DNA of 19,081 nucleotides from UBA1672 sp046542355. GTDB taxonomy: Bacteria > Pseudomonadota > Alphaproteobacteria > Micavibrionales > Micavibrionaceae. Each line of letters begins with the position of its first letter. Position 1 is the stretch's first letter. A model generated the notes under the pieces. It saw only the letters and a program-made list of their open reading frames with translations, was not told the origin of the DNA and ran no database searches. Below are positions 7,542 to 16,266 of the stretch, piece after piece. Location of the stretch: assembly GCA_046542355.1 (NCBI GenBank), contig JBKHBN010000034.1, positions 1 through 19,081 of the forward strand. The letters run 5' to 3'. Both the position numbers and the translations under genes were made by a program.

Positions 7542-8767
7542 GACACTTCCCTGTGATAGGCCTCCTTGGCCGCAGGAAACGGCTCAAGAGCGCGATTGAG
7601 AATACCTAGTGAATGCGCAATCGCAAGCCCGTAATTTGTAATCGGCACACCTGCCCTGTGACATTGCTCAATCCGGCTTTGCATGGTTCTGCGATTCCAC
7701 ATGCATGCGCCACAATGAATAACCAGACTATAAGGCGATAAATCATCTGGAAAATCATACCCTTGCGTAACATCCACCTCAAGCTTGCCGCCCACAAACT
7801 GCGTTAACCAGCGCGGAATTTTAACCCGCCCGATATCTTCACAAAGCTGCCTGTGCGTGCACGCTTCCGCAATCAAAATACGATCACCGGCCTTAAGCTT
7901 ATCTATCGCACGCGCCCCTTGCGTTTGTGCAACAAGATCACCTTTAAGCCGCGCAAAAAGGATAGAAAAACTTGTTAAGGGAATATCATCTGGCGTATCT
8001 GCCGCCACCTTCAAAAAAGCCTGCGAGTCAGTGACAATGAGTTTTGGCTTGTCTTTGAGCTTTTGCAATGCCGCACAAAGCTCGCGCTCCTTGACCACAA
8101 GAGCCATAGCATCACTATCCAGCAAATCACGGATAGATTGCACCTGCGGCATAATCAAGCGTCCTTTAGGGGCTTCTTTATCAATCGGCACAACAAAAAT
8201 CGCCAGCTCTCCTGAAGGTACAAGATCGCCCAAAATAGTGGGATTCTCAATAAAAGCATCCGGCGCATTTTTCGCAAGCGCCGCCCTGAAATCATCCACC
8301 CCCTCTCCTGTTGCAGCAGAAAGCACAGCATAAGCCACCCCCTCTTTTCGCAACATGGAAAGCATCTCTTCAGGCGCTGACGCCAAATCGGATTTATTAA
8401 ACGCAACAATAACCGGAGTTTCTTTATTTCGCAGCGTAGACAAAATAGTCTCTTCATACTGCCCCCACTGGCCGTCTGTAACAATAATTCCAAGATCCGT
8501 CCGATCAAACACGCGCTGAGATTTTTGAATGCGCAGCGCACCGACATCCCCCTCATCATCCAGTCCGGCAGTATCGATAAACAAAACCGGCCCCAGCGGC
8601 AGCATCTCCATCGGCTTTTCCACCGGATCAGTTGTCGTACCCGCCTGCTCGGAAACAATCGAAACGCTTTGCTTGGTCAAGGCGTTCAAAAGGCTGGATT
8701 TCCCGACATTACGACGGCCAAAAAGGCCGATATGCATGCGAAAACTTTTAGGCGCTGTTTGTTTCAT
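7538..8767 (-). CDS. hydF: [FeFe]-hydrogenase maturation GTPase HydF
   Basis: This 409-residue scaffold protein carries and delivers the 2Fe subcluster to apo-HydA. The N-terminal GTPase domain shows the P-loop GRRNVGKS (17-24), the switch region AGTTTDP, DTAG (65-68) and NKSD (124-127). The C-terminal domain has the HydF iron-sulfur ligands CTH (C303, H305) and HCGAC (H351, C352, C355). The middle dimerisation region is of normal length. It starts 4 bp after the aspA stop and overlaps hydE by 4 bp, so aspA, hydF and hydE look like one transcript. No residue expected in the GTPase or cluster motifs appears to be missing. Confidence 0.96.
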   Translation of the reverse strand: MKQTAPKSFRMHIGLFGRRNVGKSSLLNALTKQSVSIVSEQAGTTTDPVEKPMEMLPLGPVLFIDTAGLDDEGDVGALRIQKSQRVFDRTDLGIIVTDGQWGQYEETILSTLRNKETPVIVAFNKSDLASAPEEMLSMLRKEGVAYAVLSAATGEGVDDFRAALAKNAPDAFIENPTILGDLVPSGELAIFVVPIDKEAPKGRLIMPQVQSIRDLLDSDAMALVVKERELCAALQKLKDKPKLIVTDSQAFLKVAADTPDDIPLTSFSILFARLKGDLVAQTQGARAIDKLKAGDRILIAEACTHRQLCEDIGRVKIPRWLTQFVGGKLEVDVTQGYDFPDDLSPYSLVIHCGACMWNRRTMQSRIEQCHRAGVPITNYGLAIAHSLGILNRALEPFPAAKEAYHREVS

Positions 8768-8771
8768 ATAG

Positions 8772-10184
8772 TTAATATCCCAGTTTCATAAGCGCTTCAG
8801 GTGAGGTTAAAGAAGCAAATTCTTCCTTCGTCAGCAATTCTTTTTCAAGCACGATCTCTTTTATTGTCTTTTTACCATTTGCAGCCTCTTCCATTAATCG
8901 TGCCACCTTCATATATCCAAGCTTAGGGACAAGCGCTGTCCCTATCGACACAGCATGGCTACATGTTTTTTGCAAATTATGCTCACGCGCAACAATGCCC
9001 TCAACACATTTCACGCGCAACATAAACACGGCCTGATTGAGAAGATCAATACCATGCAGCAATGAATCTGCAACAAGAGGCAAAAAAGCATTAAGCTCCA
9101 GATTTCCCATACTGGCCGCCATGGTAATCTCATGATCATACCCCATATAACGAATAGCAGCCTGCGTCACGGCTTCAGGAATAACCGGATTGATTTTATG
9201 CGGCATAATAGATGATCCTGCCTGCATCGCAGGCAACGAGATTTCTCCAAAACCGCAATCTGGTCCCGATGACATCAACCTTAAATCCGTAGCACATTTC
9301 ACAAGGCTGGAAGCAAGCGCCTTCAAAATACCCGAAACCTCGACAAAAACATCAGCATTTTGTGTATTATCAACCATATTCTCAGCGCGCGCAAAACCAA
9401 TGCCTGTATTGGCTCTTAAATTATCAACGACACGGAATATATAATCACGCGGCGCGCCTAACCCCGTTCCTATAGCTGTGCCGCCCAGATTCACCACGCG
9501 CAACCGCTCCTCGCATTTATAAATTCTCCAGCGATCGCGCCCAAACGCCTCAGCATAAGCGCTCATCGTTCGCCCCAAAGTCGTAGGCACAGCATCTTGC
9601 ATCTGCGTGCGCCCTATTTTAACAATGGAAACAAAGTCCTGCTCTTTCTTCTGAAACGCCTCCACAAGAAGAGAGACATTCTCCTCCAGCTCCTTAATCA
9701 ACGTAATAGCCGCCAGCTTTAACGCCGTTGGATAAGTATCATTGGTTGATTGATGAAGATTGATATCATTTAAAGGCGAGATCGTGTCATAATCCCCCGC
9801 CTCTTTTTGCAGCAAAATCAACGCGCGATTTGCAAGCACTTCATTAACATTCATATTGGTGCTCGTCCCCGCCCCCCCTTGCAGCGCATCCACAATAATA
9901 TGTTCATCAAGATCACCGCGTATCATCTCCTCACACGCACGTTCAATCGCTTGCACCTTTTGCGGCTCATCCTTCCAAAATCCCAAAGATTTATTTGTCT
10001 GCGCGCCAGCCAGCTTGATATGGCCATAAGCATGTATAATGGCCGAATGAGGAACTCTATGCGATAATGGGAAATTCTCGACAGCTCTGGCCGTATGAAT
10101 ACCGGAAAGGCTTGACTTTGCGATAGACATCACCCCGATCGAGTCTTCCTCATCCCTTGTTTCTTTTGTCATTGTAATATTCAT
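8772..10184 (-). CDS. aspA: Aspartate ammonia-lyase (aspartase)
   Basis: This 470-residue member of the aspartase/fumarase superfamily should convert L-aspartate to fumarate and ammonia in the cytosol. Landmarks are GIHTARAVENFPL near the N-terminus, GAGTSTNMN (105-113), STNDTYPTA (146-154), GRTQMQDAVP (191-200) and the flexible catalytic signature GSSIMPHKINPV (323-334). The N-terminal block and the overall pattern favour aspartase over class II fumarase, although sequence reading alone cannot settle substrate choice. Two ATGs (codons 1 and 5) are possible; neither has a strong ribosome site. It is the first gene of an aspA-hydF-hydE transcript, 4 bp before hydF, and divergent from hydG. The packing implies a role connected with H-cluster assembly or with the same anaerobic conditions: the ammonia could feed the bridging amine, and the fumarate could be an electron acceptor. 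Both are inferences. Confidence 0.93.
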   Translation of the reverse strand: MNITMTKETRDEEDSIGVMSIAKSSLSGIHTARAVENFPLSHRVPHSAIIHAYGHIKLAGAQTNKSLGFWKDEPQKVQAIERACEEMIRGDLDEHIIVDALQGGAGTSTNMNVNEVLANRALILLQKEAGDYDTISPLNDINLHQSTNDTYPTALKLAAITLIKELEENVSLLVEAFQKKEQDFVSIVKIGRTQMQDAVPTTLGRTMSAYAEAFGRDRWRIYKCEERLRVVNLGGTAIGTGLGAPRDYIFRVVDNLRANTGIGFARAENMVDNTQNADVFVEVSGILKALASSLVKCATDLRLMSSGPDCGFGEISLPAMQAGSSIMPHKINPVIPEAVTQAAIRYMGYDHEITMAASMGNLELNAFLPLVADSLLHGIDLLNQAVFMLRVKCVEGIVAREHNLQKTCSHAVSIGTALVPKLGYMKVARLMEEAANGKKTIKEIVLEKELLTKEEFASLTSPEALMKLGY

Positions 10185-10317
10185 TATTGTTTTTAAAAAA
10201 CCAGACCCTTCTTATACACAAGAAAGCAAATAAAGATATACTTTAACTTGAAATACACAGCCTAAAGAGTATCGTGACTCCTATGTATAGATATTTTTCA
10301 AATGAGAGTAAACAGTA
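10185..10317. promoter_or_regulatory. Divergent promoter region between aspA and hydG
   Basis: A 133-bp AT-rich spacer must drive aspA-hydF-hydE leftward and hydG rightward. I see no clear FNR-type box (TTGAT-N4-ATCAA) and no strong -35/-10 pair. An imperfect inverted repeat (ATACTTTA at the left, TAAAGAGTAT at the right, one base inserted) is the only symmetry noticed. GAGAG 12 nt before ATG 10318 is a weak ribosome site for hydG. Confidence 0.45.
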
Positions 10318-11718
10318 ATGCCCGAAGTTATGACAGCCGACTGGCTCAAGCCCGAAATCATTCACAATGCCTTGGAAAATGCAAAAAAAGAGGATGCCAC
10401 GCGCGTTCGGGAAATTTTGGAAAAATCCAAGGAAATGAAAGGGCTGACCTTTCCCGAAGTGGCCGTCTTGATGAACATCGATGACAAAGAACTCACACAG
10501 GAACTCTACGACGCGGCAAAATATGTCAAAGATGAAATATATGGCCGCCGCATTGTCTTTTTTGCCCCCTTGTATCTCACAAATCTATGCGCCAATGAAT
10601 GTATCTATTGCGCCTTCCGTAAATCCAACAAAGATCTTGTGCGCCACGCCTTAACCACAGAAGAAATCATTCAGGAAACAGAGATTCTGATTGATCAGGG
10701 ACATAAACGTGTTTTGCTGGTTGCCGGAGAGTCATATCCCAAAGGAATTGATTATGTCCTGGATGCCATTGATACGATCTATTCAGTTAAAAAAGATAAC
10801 GGCTCGATCCGCCGCATGAATGTCAATCTCGCCCCGCTCAGCGTTGAGAATTTCAAACTAATTCATGAAAAAGGCATTGGAACCTACCAGCTCTTTCAGG
10901 AAACATATGACCGCGACGTCTATGCAAAAGTCCACTTACGCGGCAAAAAAGCTGATTTCGACTGGCGCGCCACAGCCATAGACCGCGCCATGGAAGCCGG
11001 AATTGATGATGTCGGTATTGGCGTTCTGCTCGGGCTTGCCGATTGGCGTTTTGATATTATGGCCATGATCCAGCATGCAGAGCATCTGGAAAACAAATTC
11101 GGTGTTGGCTGCCATACAATATCGGTTCCCCGCATTGAACCGGCATACAAATCAGAATATGCGAGCGATCCATCCAATCCAGTCTCGGATGAAGACTTCA
11201 AGAAACTGGTTGCCATCCTGCGCCTTGCTGTCCCCTACACGGGAATCATCATGTCAACGCGAGAAACCGCAAAAATGCGGCGTGAAACTTTATCTCTTGG
11301 CGTTTCTCAGATTTCGGCAGGCAGCCGTACCAACCCCGGAGGATATGCATCCGACCCTGAATCCATTCTGGCTCAAAGCCAGTTCCAGCTCGGCGATCAC
11401 AGAGTGCTTGAGGAGGTTGTTAATGATCTTGCAGAAATGGGGTACATCCCCTCTTTTTGTACAGCCTGCTACCGCCTTGGCCGCACAGGAGATGACTTCA
11501 TGGAACTGGCAAAAGCAGGGCTCATCAAGAAACGCTGCGCCCCCAATGCTGTGGGAACCTTTATGGAATTCCTCGAAGATTATGCCTCGGAAGAAACCCG
11601 CATAGCCGGCGAAAAAGCAATCGAAGAAGAAATCAGTCGCATGGAACCCAAAGAGCAGCACGTTTCAAACAAAATCTGCGGCAAAATAAAGAAAGGCAAA
11701 CGCGACGTTTACTGTTAA
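10318..11718 (+). CDS. hydG: [FeFe]-hydrogenase maturase HydG (tyrosine-cleaving radical SAM)
   Basis: This 466-residue enzyme cleaves L-tyrosine to p-cresol and dehydroglycine and makes the CO and cyanide ligands of the H-cluster, exported as an Fe-cysteine synthon. The radical-SAM cluster motif is CANECIYC (C91, C95, C98). The C-terminal auxiliary cluster has the HydG-specific CX2CX22C pattern (C381, C384, C407), which separates it from ThiH. Other family blocks are NVNLAPLSVENF, GTYQLFQETYDRDVY, GVGCHTISVPRIEPA and SAGSRTNPGGY. Length is as expected. It stands alone on the plus strand, divergent from aspA-hydF-hydE and convergent with the zeta-like gene; no hairpin terminator is obvious in the 31-bp gap at 11719-11749. 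Confidence 0.97.
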   Translation: MPEVMTADWLKPEIIHNALENAKKEDATRVREILEKSKEMKGLTFPEVAVLMNIDDKELTQELYDAAKYVKDEIYGRRIVFFAPLYLTNLCANECIYCAFRKSNKDLVRHALTTEEIIQETEILIDQGHKRVLLVAGESYPKGIDYVLDAIDTIYSVKKDNGSIRRMNVNLAPLSVENFKLIHEKGIGTYQLFQETYDRDVYAKVHLRGKKADFDWRATAIDRAMEAGIDDVGIGVLLGLADWRFDIMAMIQHAEHLENKFGVGCHTISVPRIEPAYKSEYASDPSNPVSDEDFKKLVAILRLAVPYTGIIMSTRETAKMRRETLSLGVSQISAGSRTNPGGYASDPESILAQSQFQLGDHRVLEEVVNDLAEMGYIPSFCTACYRLGRTGDDFMELAKAGLIKKRCAPNAVGTFMEFLEDYASEETRIAGEKAIEEEISRMEPKEQHVSNKICGKIKKGKRDVYC

Positions 11719-11749
11719 TGCCCTTTGATAGCGCGCAGCAAATATACAA

Positions 11750-12382
11750 TTACAAATGCGGCTGCATCAATTTATGCAAATATGGGCTATCATAAGCACG
11801 ACTACTGACTATAAAATCAGACGAACGCAGAGGCTCGCCAGCCCCAAATTTTTGCGCCAACAATTCATAATCATAACCTGAGTTATCATAAATACGTGAA
11901 AAATCAGACATCTCCATAAGTCTTGGTAATAACCTCATATGCGCAGAGAATGCAGCTTTAAGCCCTAGCAATTTTGCATCATGCCCTCCTCCTCCTACCC
12001 TTTGATGTACCCTTTGCTGCGACAAATTAACATCATTTAATCCAATAACAATTGTCGCAATATTCCAACCTTGACTTTGCAGACTACTAAAACTTGCGCC
12101 TATAAAACCCAAAGTAGGCATAACTTTCTCAACAATAAAACTTTTCCGGGCACCCAAATGAGATTGAATAAAACCTTCCATCTCAGAACTCGTTCTACGA
12201 AGAGCCTCCAACAAACTTTCAGAGCCGTAATGCGCCATATTTGTTGTAAGAATAGAATCCGGATTAAGAAAAGGAAGTTTACTCAACCCTCGCATATCAA
12301 CAGGAGGGTTAGCAACAAATGACGACTTACCAGCACCATTAGGACCAACTATTATCCAGACAGTTTCTTGAGAATCGAACAT
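11750..12382 (-). CDS. Zeta-toxin-like P-loop kinase/ATPase
   Basis: A 210-residue P-loop protein of the zeta-toxin/UDP-N-acetylglucosamine-kinase-like superfamily. It shows the Walker A GPNGAGKS (13-20), NPD at 40-42, the RVHQRVGGGGHD block (124-135), which in relatives contains the arginine-rich lid, and IYDNSG (164-169). The usual FET-type strand motif is replaced by FIVEKVM (82-88), so catalytic competence is uncertain. No epsilon-like antitoxin is adjacent. It is the last gene of the flavoprotein-HydA operon, 17 bp after the HydA stop, with only a poor ribosome site, which suggests low expression or coupling to hydA. It could be a chromosomal small-molecule kinase, a degenerate toxin, or a protein related to the hydrogenase; the sequence does not decide. 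Confidence 0.75.
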   Translation of the reverse strand: MFDSQETVWIIVGPNGAGKSSFVANPPVDMRGLSKLPFLNPDSILTTNMAHYGSESLLEALRRTSSEMEGFIQSHLGARKSFIVEKVMPTLGFIGASFSSLQSQGWNIATIVIGLNDVNLSQQRVHQRVGGGGHDAKLLGLKAAFSAHMRLLPRLMEMSDFSRIYDNSGYDYELLAQKFGAGEPLRSSDFIVSSRAYDSPYLHKLMQPHL

Positions 12383-12399
12383 TCTTAAAAATCAAACCA

Positions 12400-14208
12400 T
12401 CAATAAAGAATTGTGCTCATTTTAATCTCAGACCAGACATCTTTCATCTTGGTCACGACTTCTTTGCGGCGATCGGTATAATATGTGTGCAAAAGATCAT
12501 GCGCGAGGCCAACATGCGGCTCTCCCAGATAGTCTTCATAAAGCTTTTGCACCTGAATATTATTGTGCGACTGGCGAACCGGCGCATTCGTATCGATCTG
12601 GAAAAGCGTATCACGCCGCTTCAAGGCATGCGGTATATAAGCCTTCTTCGAGCGCAAGGTCCCGCCCCCATCAACGCAGCCCCCCGGGCACGCCATAACT
12701 TCTATAAAGTCAAAATCAGCATCCCCCGCCAAAACAGCCTCGCAAAGTTCGCGCGTTTCTTTTAAGCCATGCACCATAGCAACTTTAACCGAGCCATTAT
12801 CTCCGCCCAAATCTACCTTGGCCGCACGAACATTATCAAAACCGCGCAATTGCTCAACAACAGCACCATCAAGCTCTTTTCCATTAAGCACATAATAAAC
12901 AGTGCGAATAGCCGCTTCCATCACACCGCCGGTTGTCCCAAAAATTGCCCCCGCACCGCTATATTCTGTCATATACGGATTATCAAAAGTCGATGGCTCC
13001 AAATTGGCAAAATCCACGCCCTCACGCTTCAATAAACGCACAAACTCACGAATAGTGAGAACAACATCAACCTCCGGCATATTGTCGTTGATTTGCAACT
13101 GCGGGCGCACAATTTCATCTTTCTTGGCCGTGCACGGCATCACCGAGATAACGCGCATCTTCTCAGGCGCTATCCCCATTTTCTCTGCCAGATAGGTTTT
13201 TGCCAGCCGCCCCGTTACCTGCTGCGGAGATTTCGTGCTGGAAAGATGCGGCAAAAGCTCGGGATAATTCTTCTCTGCAAAATTAATCCAGGCCGGACAA
13301 CATGATGTAAAAGTCGGTTTCTTCTTTTCCTTGAGATTATGAATAAGTTCCGTCCCCTCTTCCATAATCACCACATCAGCCGCAAAATTAGTATCAAGAA
13401 TAATATCACCACCCAGCTGACGCATCGCGGCAATAATTTGCCCTTCGACATTAACCCCCGGTTCCATGCCAAATTCTTCACCCAGCCCCACGCGAATAGC
13501 CGGAGCAAATTGAAAGACCGTGGTCACTTCAGGATCATATAAATGATCAATTACAGTTTCCGTATCATCGCGCTCAGCCAGCGCCCCGACCGGACAAACC
13601 ATGACACACTGCCCGCAGGTAATACAATCGGAATCAACCTGACAGTCTCCCCCTCTCAGACCAATTTGAGTATCCGCGCCCGTCCCTTTAATAATAAGCG
13701 CATCCACATTTTGAATATTTCTACAAACATTCACACAGCGAAAACATCGAATACACTTGGTCATATCCCGCACCATAGCAGGTGAGCTTCTATCGACATC
13801 GCGACCCTGCCAGCGTCTTTGCTTGCTAAAACGCGATTGCTGAAGACCAACAAACTGGGCAACATCCTGAAGCTCACAATTACCGTGACGGATACAACTT
13901 GCGCAATCCTGATCATGATCCGCAAGCAAGAGCTCCGCCTGCAACCTTTGCTGATCACGAACGCGGCGTGTACGCGTGGCCACACTAAGTCCCTCTTCCA
14001 TCGGCGTATTACAAGAGGTCACAAGGCGCGTATTCTCACTGCCCGAGCGGGTGATCTCTACAAGACACACCCGGCACGTTCCCGGCGTATGATCAATATC
14101 AGCCAGCTCACATAATGTTGGAATATATTGATTATACCGCTTGGCTACTTCGAGAATTGTTTCATTTTCCTCGAACTCAACCTCGCTATTATTAATAAAA
14201 CCCTTCAT
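12400..14208 (-). CDS. hydA: [FeFe]-hydrogenase catalytic subunit HydA (NuoG-like N-terminus)
   Basis: This 602-residue catalytic hydrogenase reversibly reduces protons to H2. Domains in order: a 2Fe-2S ferredoxin (C33, C45, C48, C66), a His-Cys 4Fe-4S domain (H98, C102, C105, C111), two 4Fe-4S clusters (C152, C155, C158, C162; C195, C198, C201, C205), the H-cluster domain and a C-terminal small-subunit region ending near LLHTYYTDR. All H-cluster motifs are canonical: TSCCPAWI (C303 proton relay, C304 ligand), MPCTAKKDE (C359) and EVMACPGGC (C507, C511); TTGGVMEAA is also intact. A good AAGGGAG site precedes ATG 14208, 22 bp after the flavoprotein gene. No signal peptide or Tat motif is visible, so it should be cytosolic. 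With a GltD-type partner rather than NuoE and a full NuoF, it resembles group A2. Confidence 0.96.
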   Translation of the reverse strand: MKGFINNSEVEFEENETILEVAKRYNQYIPTLCELADIDHTPGTCRVCLVEITRSGSENTRLVTSCNTPMEEGLSVATRTRRVRDQQRLQAELLLADHDQDCASCIRHGNCELQDVAQFVGLQQSRFSKQRRWQGRDVDRSSPAMVRDMTKCIRCFRCVNVCRNIQNVDALIIKGTGADTQIGLRGGDCQVDSDCITCGQCVMVCPVGALAERDDTETVIDHLYDPEVTTVFQFAPAIRVGLGEEFGMEPGVNVEGQIIAAMRQLGGDIILDTNFAADVVIMEEGTELIHNLKEKKKPTFTSCCPAWINFAEKNYPELLPHLSSTKSPQQVTGRLAKTYLAEKMGIAPEKMRVISVMPCTAKKDEIVRPQLQINDNMPEVDVVLTIREFVRLLKREGVDFANLEPSTFDNPYMTEYSGAGAIFGTTGGVMEAAIRTVYYVLNGKELDGAVVEQLRGFDNVRAAKVDLGGDNGSVKVAMVHGLKETRELCEAVLAGDADFDFIEVMACPGGCVDGGGTLRSKKAYIPHALKRRDTLFQIDTNAPVRQSHNNIQVQKLYEDYLGEPHVGLAHDLLHTYYTDRRKEVVTKMKDVWSEIKMSTILY

Positions 14209-14230
14209 AATTCTACATCTCCCTTAAAAA

Positions 14231-16234
14231 TTAAGCATCAGCATCTGGAATAGGCATTTCGGTAATCACAGAATAGACACGAAAACAGCGCAAGCATCGC
14301 TTGGCTTCTTCATAGGCCTCTTCCTTAGTGATGGTTTTTTCTACTTCTCCAAACATGCGCTTGCGTACATTAGGATCCAGCTCAGGATGGTGAACGCGGT
14401 ACTGCCCCTTAACCGGTACCTCGATACAATCAGAGGCCAGCATGGAATGCTGATTCAATATCTCCCGCATGCGGGTACGCGGGAAAAACCGCAAACGCCC
14501 CAATGTAAGATAATCAGCAATCGAACGCGCGCCGCGCAACCCCTCCGCCATAGCGGAAATCAACGTAGATGGGCCTGTATTACAATCTCCTCCGGCAAAC
14601 ACGCCAGGGCGTGATGTCTGAAGCGTATTCTTGTCCGCATCAACGCACTTCCAGCGATCCATCTCAATTTGATCAGCAGCGCTAAAACTGCCTGAACGAA
14701 TACGCTGTCCAATCGCAGGAATAACAACCTTACACGCAAAAAAACGTTCAGTTCCCGAAACAGGTTCAACACCGCGACGGCGACGATCTCCCGTATCAGC
14801 ATCTTTCTGGCGCATATCAATAACCTCTATACCCTTTAGTGCGCCATTTTCATGAATGATTTTCGTAGGATTGGTCAGGAAATGAAAAACAATCCCCTCC
14901 TCTTCCGCCGCTTCGATCTCCACATGATCCGCAGGCATATCCTCTTTGGTTCGCCGATAAACAACATGAACCTTTGTTGCACCCATTCTAAGCGCCGAGC
15001 GCGCACAATCCATTGCCACATTACCGCCACCAACAACAACGACCTCGCCATTTATATGCATCACATTTTCGCCCGAGACGTGATCATGAACTTTAAGCAG
15101 AAAATCAATGCCGGCATAATACCCCTCAATTGACGGATCTTCATCCTCAACGCCCATCTGCGTCCCCTCGGCACATCCCACGGCGATATATACGGATTTA
15201 AACCCTTTTTCGAACAAATCATTAACCGAGAAATCTCGACCCAGAGCCTGATTGTAATGAATCTTCCCCCCCAGCCTTTCGATAATATCTATTTCCGATT
15301 GCAACACATCTTTTGGCAGGCGATAGCTGGGGATACCGATTGAAGCCATACCTCCGGCCTGTTCCTGTGCCTCGAAAAGATCAACATGAAATCCTTTAAG
15401 CAGCAAATGATAAGCACAGGAAATACCTGATGGCCCCGCGCCAATAATAGCCACGCGCATATCCTCAGGCTGCGACTTGGCAATCATATCCTTGGAAAAT
15501 AAATCTGCTTTGGGGCCTTTTTGCTGATCGGCCACATAGCGCTTAAGAGTCTTAATCCCCACCGCATCATCAACAAGATTACGCCGGCACGCCATTTCAC
15601 AATGACGCACACAAACCCGTCCACATGTCGCCGCCATTGGATATTTCTGTAGAACCACGCCCAAAGAATGAGACGGCAGCCCCTCTTTAATATAATCTAT
15701 ATAACGCGGCACATTCACCTGTGAAGGACAGGCCTCGATACAGGGCGTAGTCACATAAGACATACAATTCTGATTAACCGCCGGGCCGTTATGGGATTCG
15801 GTTTCCAGCTTATCACGGAAATGATCCAAAGCAGCCGAGAGTGCCACACCGCCCGTTTGCCCCAGACCGCAAAGAGAAGTTTCCACCATCTGATCAGAAA
15901 GCATTTTCATCTCATCAAGATCAACTTCATCAAATCTCCCCTCAGCCAGAGCCGTTAAAGATTCATGAATAAGAACGCTTCCCATGCGGCACGGCGTACA
16001 CTTCCCGCATGATTCATCAGCAACCTTGGCCATATACTGGCGCAACGCATCAACAAGGCTCGTTTTTTCATCAAAAACATAAAACCCGCGATCGCCCAAA
16101 AAAGCCTTGATCGGATTGCCCTCATTAAAGGTCTCAAACCCTTGAAGGTCATCAATAGGATCAACCTCGTGGGGCGCCTTCCCTCGATTGTCCAGAACCT
16201 CACCGTTCCAAACACCATACATCACATGCGTCAT
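14231..16234 (-). CDS. NuoF-C-terminal/GltD-type flavoprotein, predicted NAD(P)H electron-transfer partner of HydA
   Basis: A 667-residue fusion. Residues about 40-140 match the C-terminal 4Fe-4S part of NuoF/HndC (ESCGKCTPCR, C76, C79, C82 and C122), but the FMN- and NADH-binding front half of NuoF is absent. Residues about 157-235 are the GltD-type iron-sulfur domain (C165, C169; C204, C208, C212, C216). FAD and NAD(P) domains follow: GAGPSG (265-270), VVGGGNVAMD (400-409), VYRRTKEDMPA with Arg427-Arg428, often seen in NADPH-binding GltD proteins, and GVFAGGDC. The tail carries CLRC (647-650). Predicted role: moving electrons between NAD(P)H and HydA. It is the first gene of the operon; a GGGAGG site lies before ATG 16234. 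Since GltB is absent, it is not glutamate synthase itself. NADH versus NADPH preference is unresolved. Confidence 0.9.
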   Translation of the reverse strand: MTHVMYGVWNGEVLDNRGKAPHEVDPIDDLQGFETFNEGNPIKAFLGDRGFYVFDEKTSLVDALRQYMAKVADESCGKCTPCRMGSVLIHESLTALAEGRFDEVDLDEMKMLSDQMVETSLCGLGQTGGVALSAALDHFRDKLETESHNGPAVNQNCMSYVTTPCIEACPSQVNVPRYIDYIKEGLPSHSLGVVLQKYPMAATCGRVCVRHCEMACRRNLVDDAVGIKTLKRYVADQQKGPKADLFSKDMIAKSQPEDMRVAIIGAGPSGISCAYHLLLKGFHVDLFEAQEQAGGMASIGIPSYRLPKDVLQSEIDIIERLGGKIHYNQALGRDFSVNDLFEKGFKSVYIAVGCAEGTQMGVEDEDPSIEGYYAGIDFLLKVHDHVSGENVMHINGEVVVVGGGNVAMDCARSALRMGATKVHVVYRRTKEDMPADHVEIEAAEEEGIVFHFLTNPTKIIHENGALKGIEVIDMRQKDADTGDRRRRGVEPVSGTERFFACKVVIPAIGQRIRSGSFSAADQIEMDRWKCVDADKNTLQTSRPGVFAGGDCNTGPSTLISAMAEGLRGARSIADYLTLGRLRFFPRTRMREILNQHSMLASDCIEVPVKGQYRVHHPELDPNVRKRMFGEVEKTITKEEAYEEAKRCLRCFRVYSVITEMPIPDADA

Positions 16235-16266
16235 GATCTCAAGCCTCCCACAAATCAGAACTATAA

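Noticed and set aside
10185..10317. FNR box in the aspA-hydG spacer
   Set aside because: I looked for TTGAT-N4-ATCAA and close variants and found no convincing match.
11750..12382. Toxin-antitoxin module
   Set aside because: No small antitoxin gene lies on either side; only a zeta-like P-loop protein is present.
12400..16234. Classical trimeric electron-bifurcating HydABC
   Set aside because: There is no NuoE-type subunit and the NuoF FMN/NADH module is missing; the partner is GltD-like.
14231..16234. Glutamate synthase small subunit
   Set aside because: The GltD fold is present, but it is fused to a NuoF-type cluster domain and sits beside hydA with no GltB.
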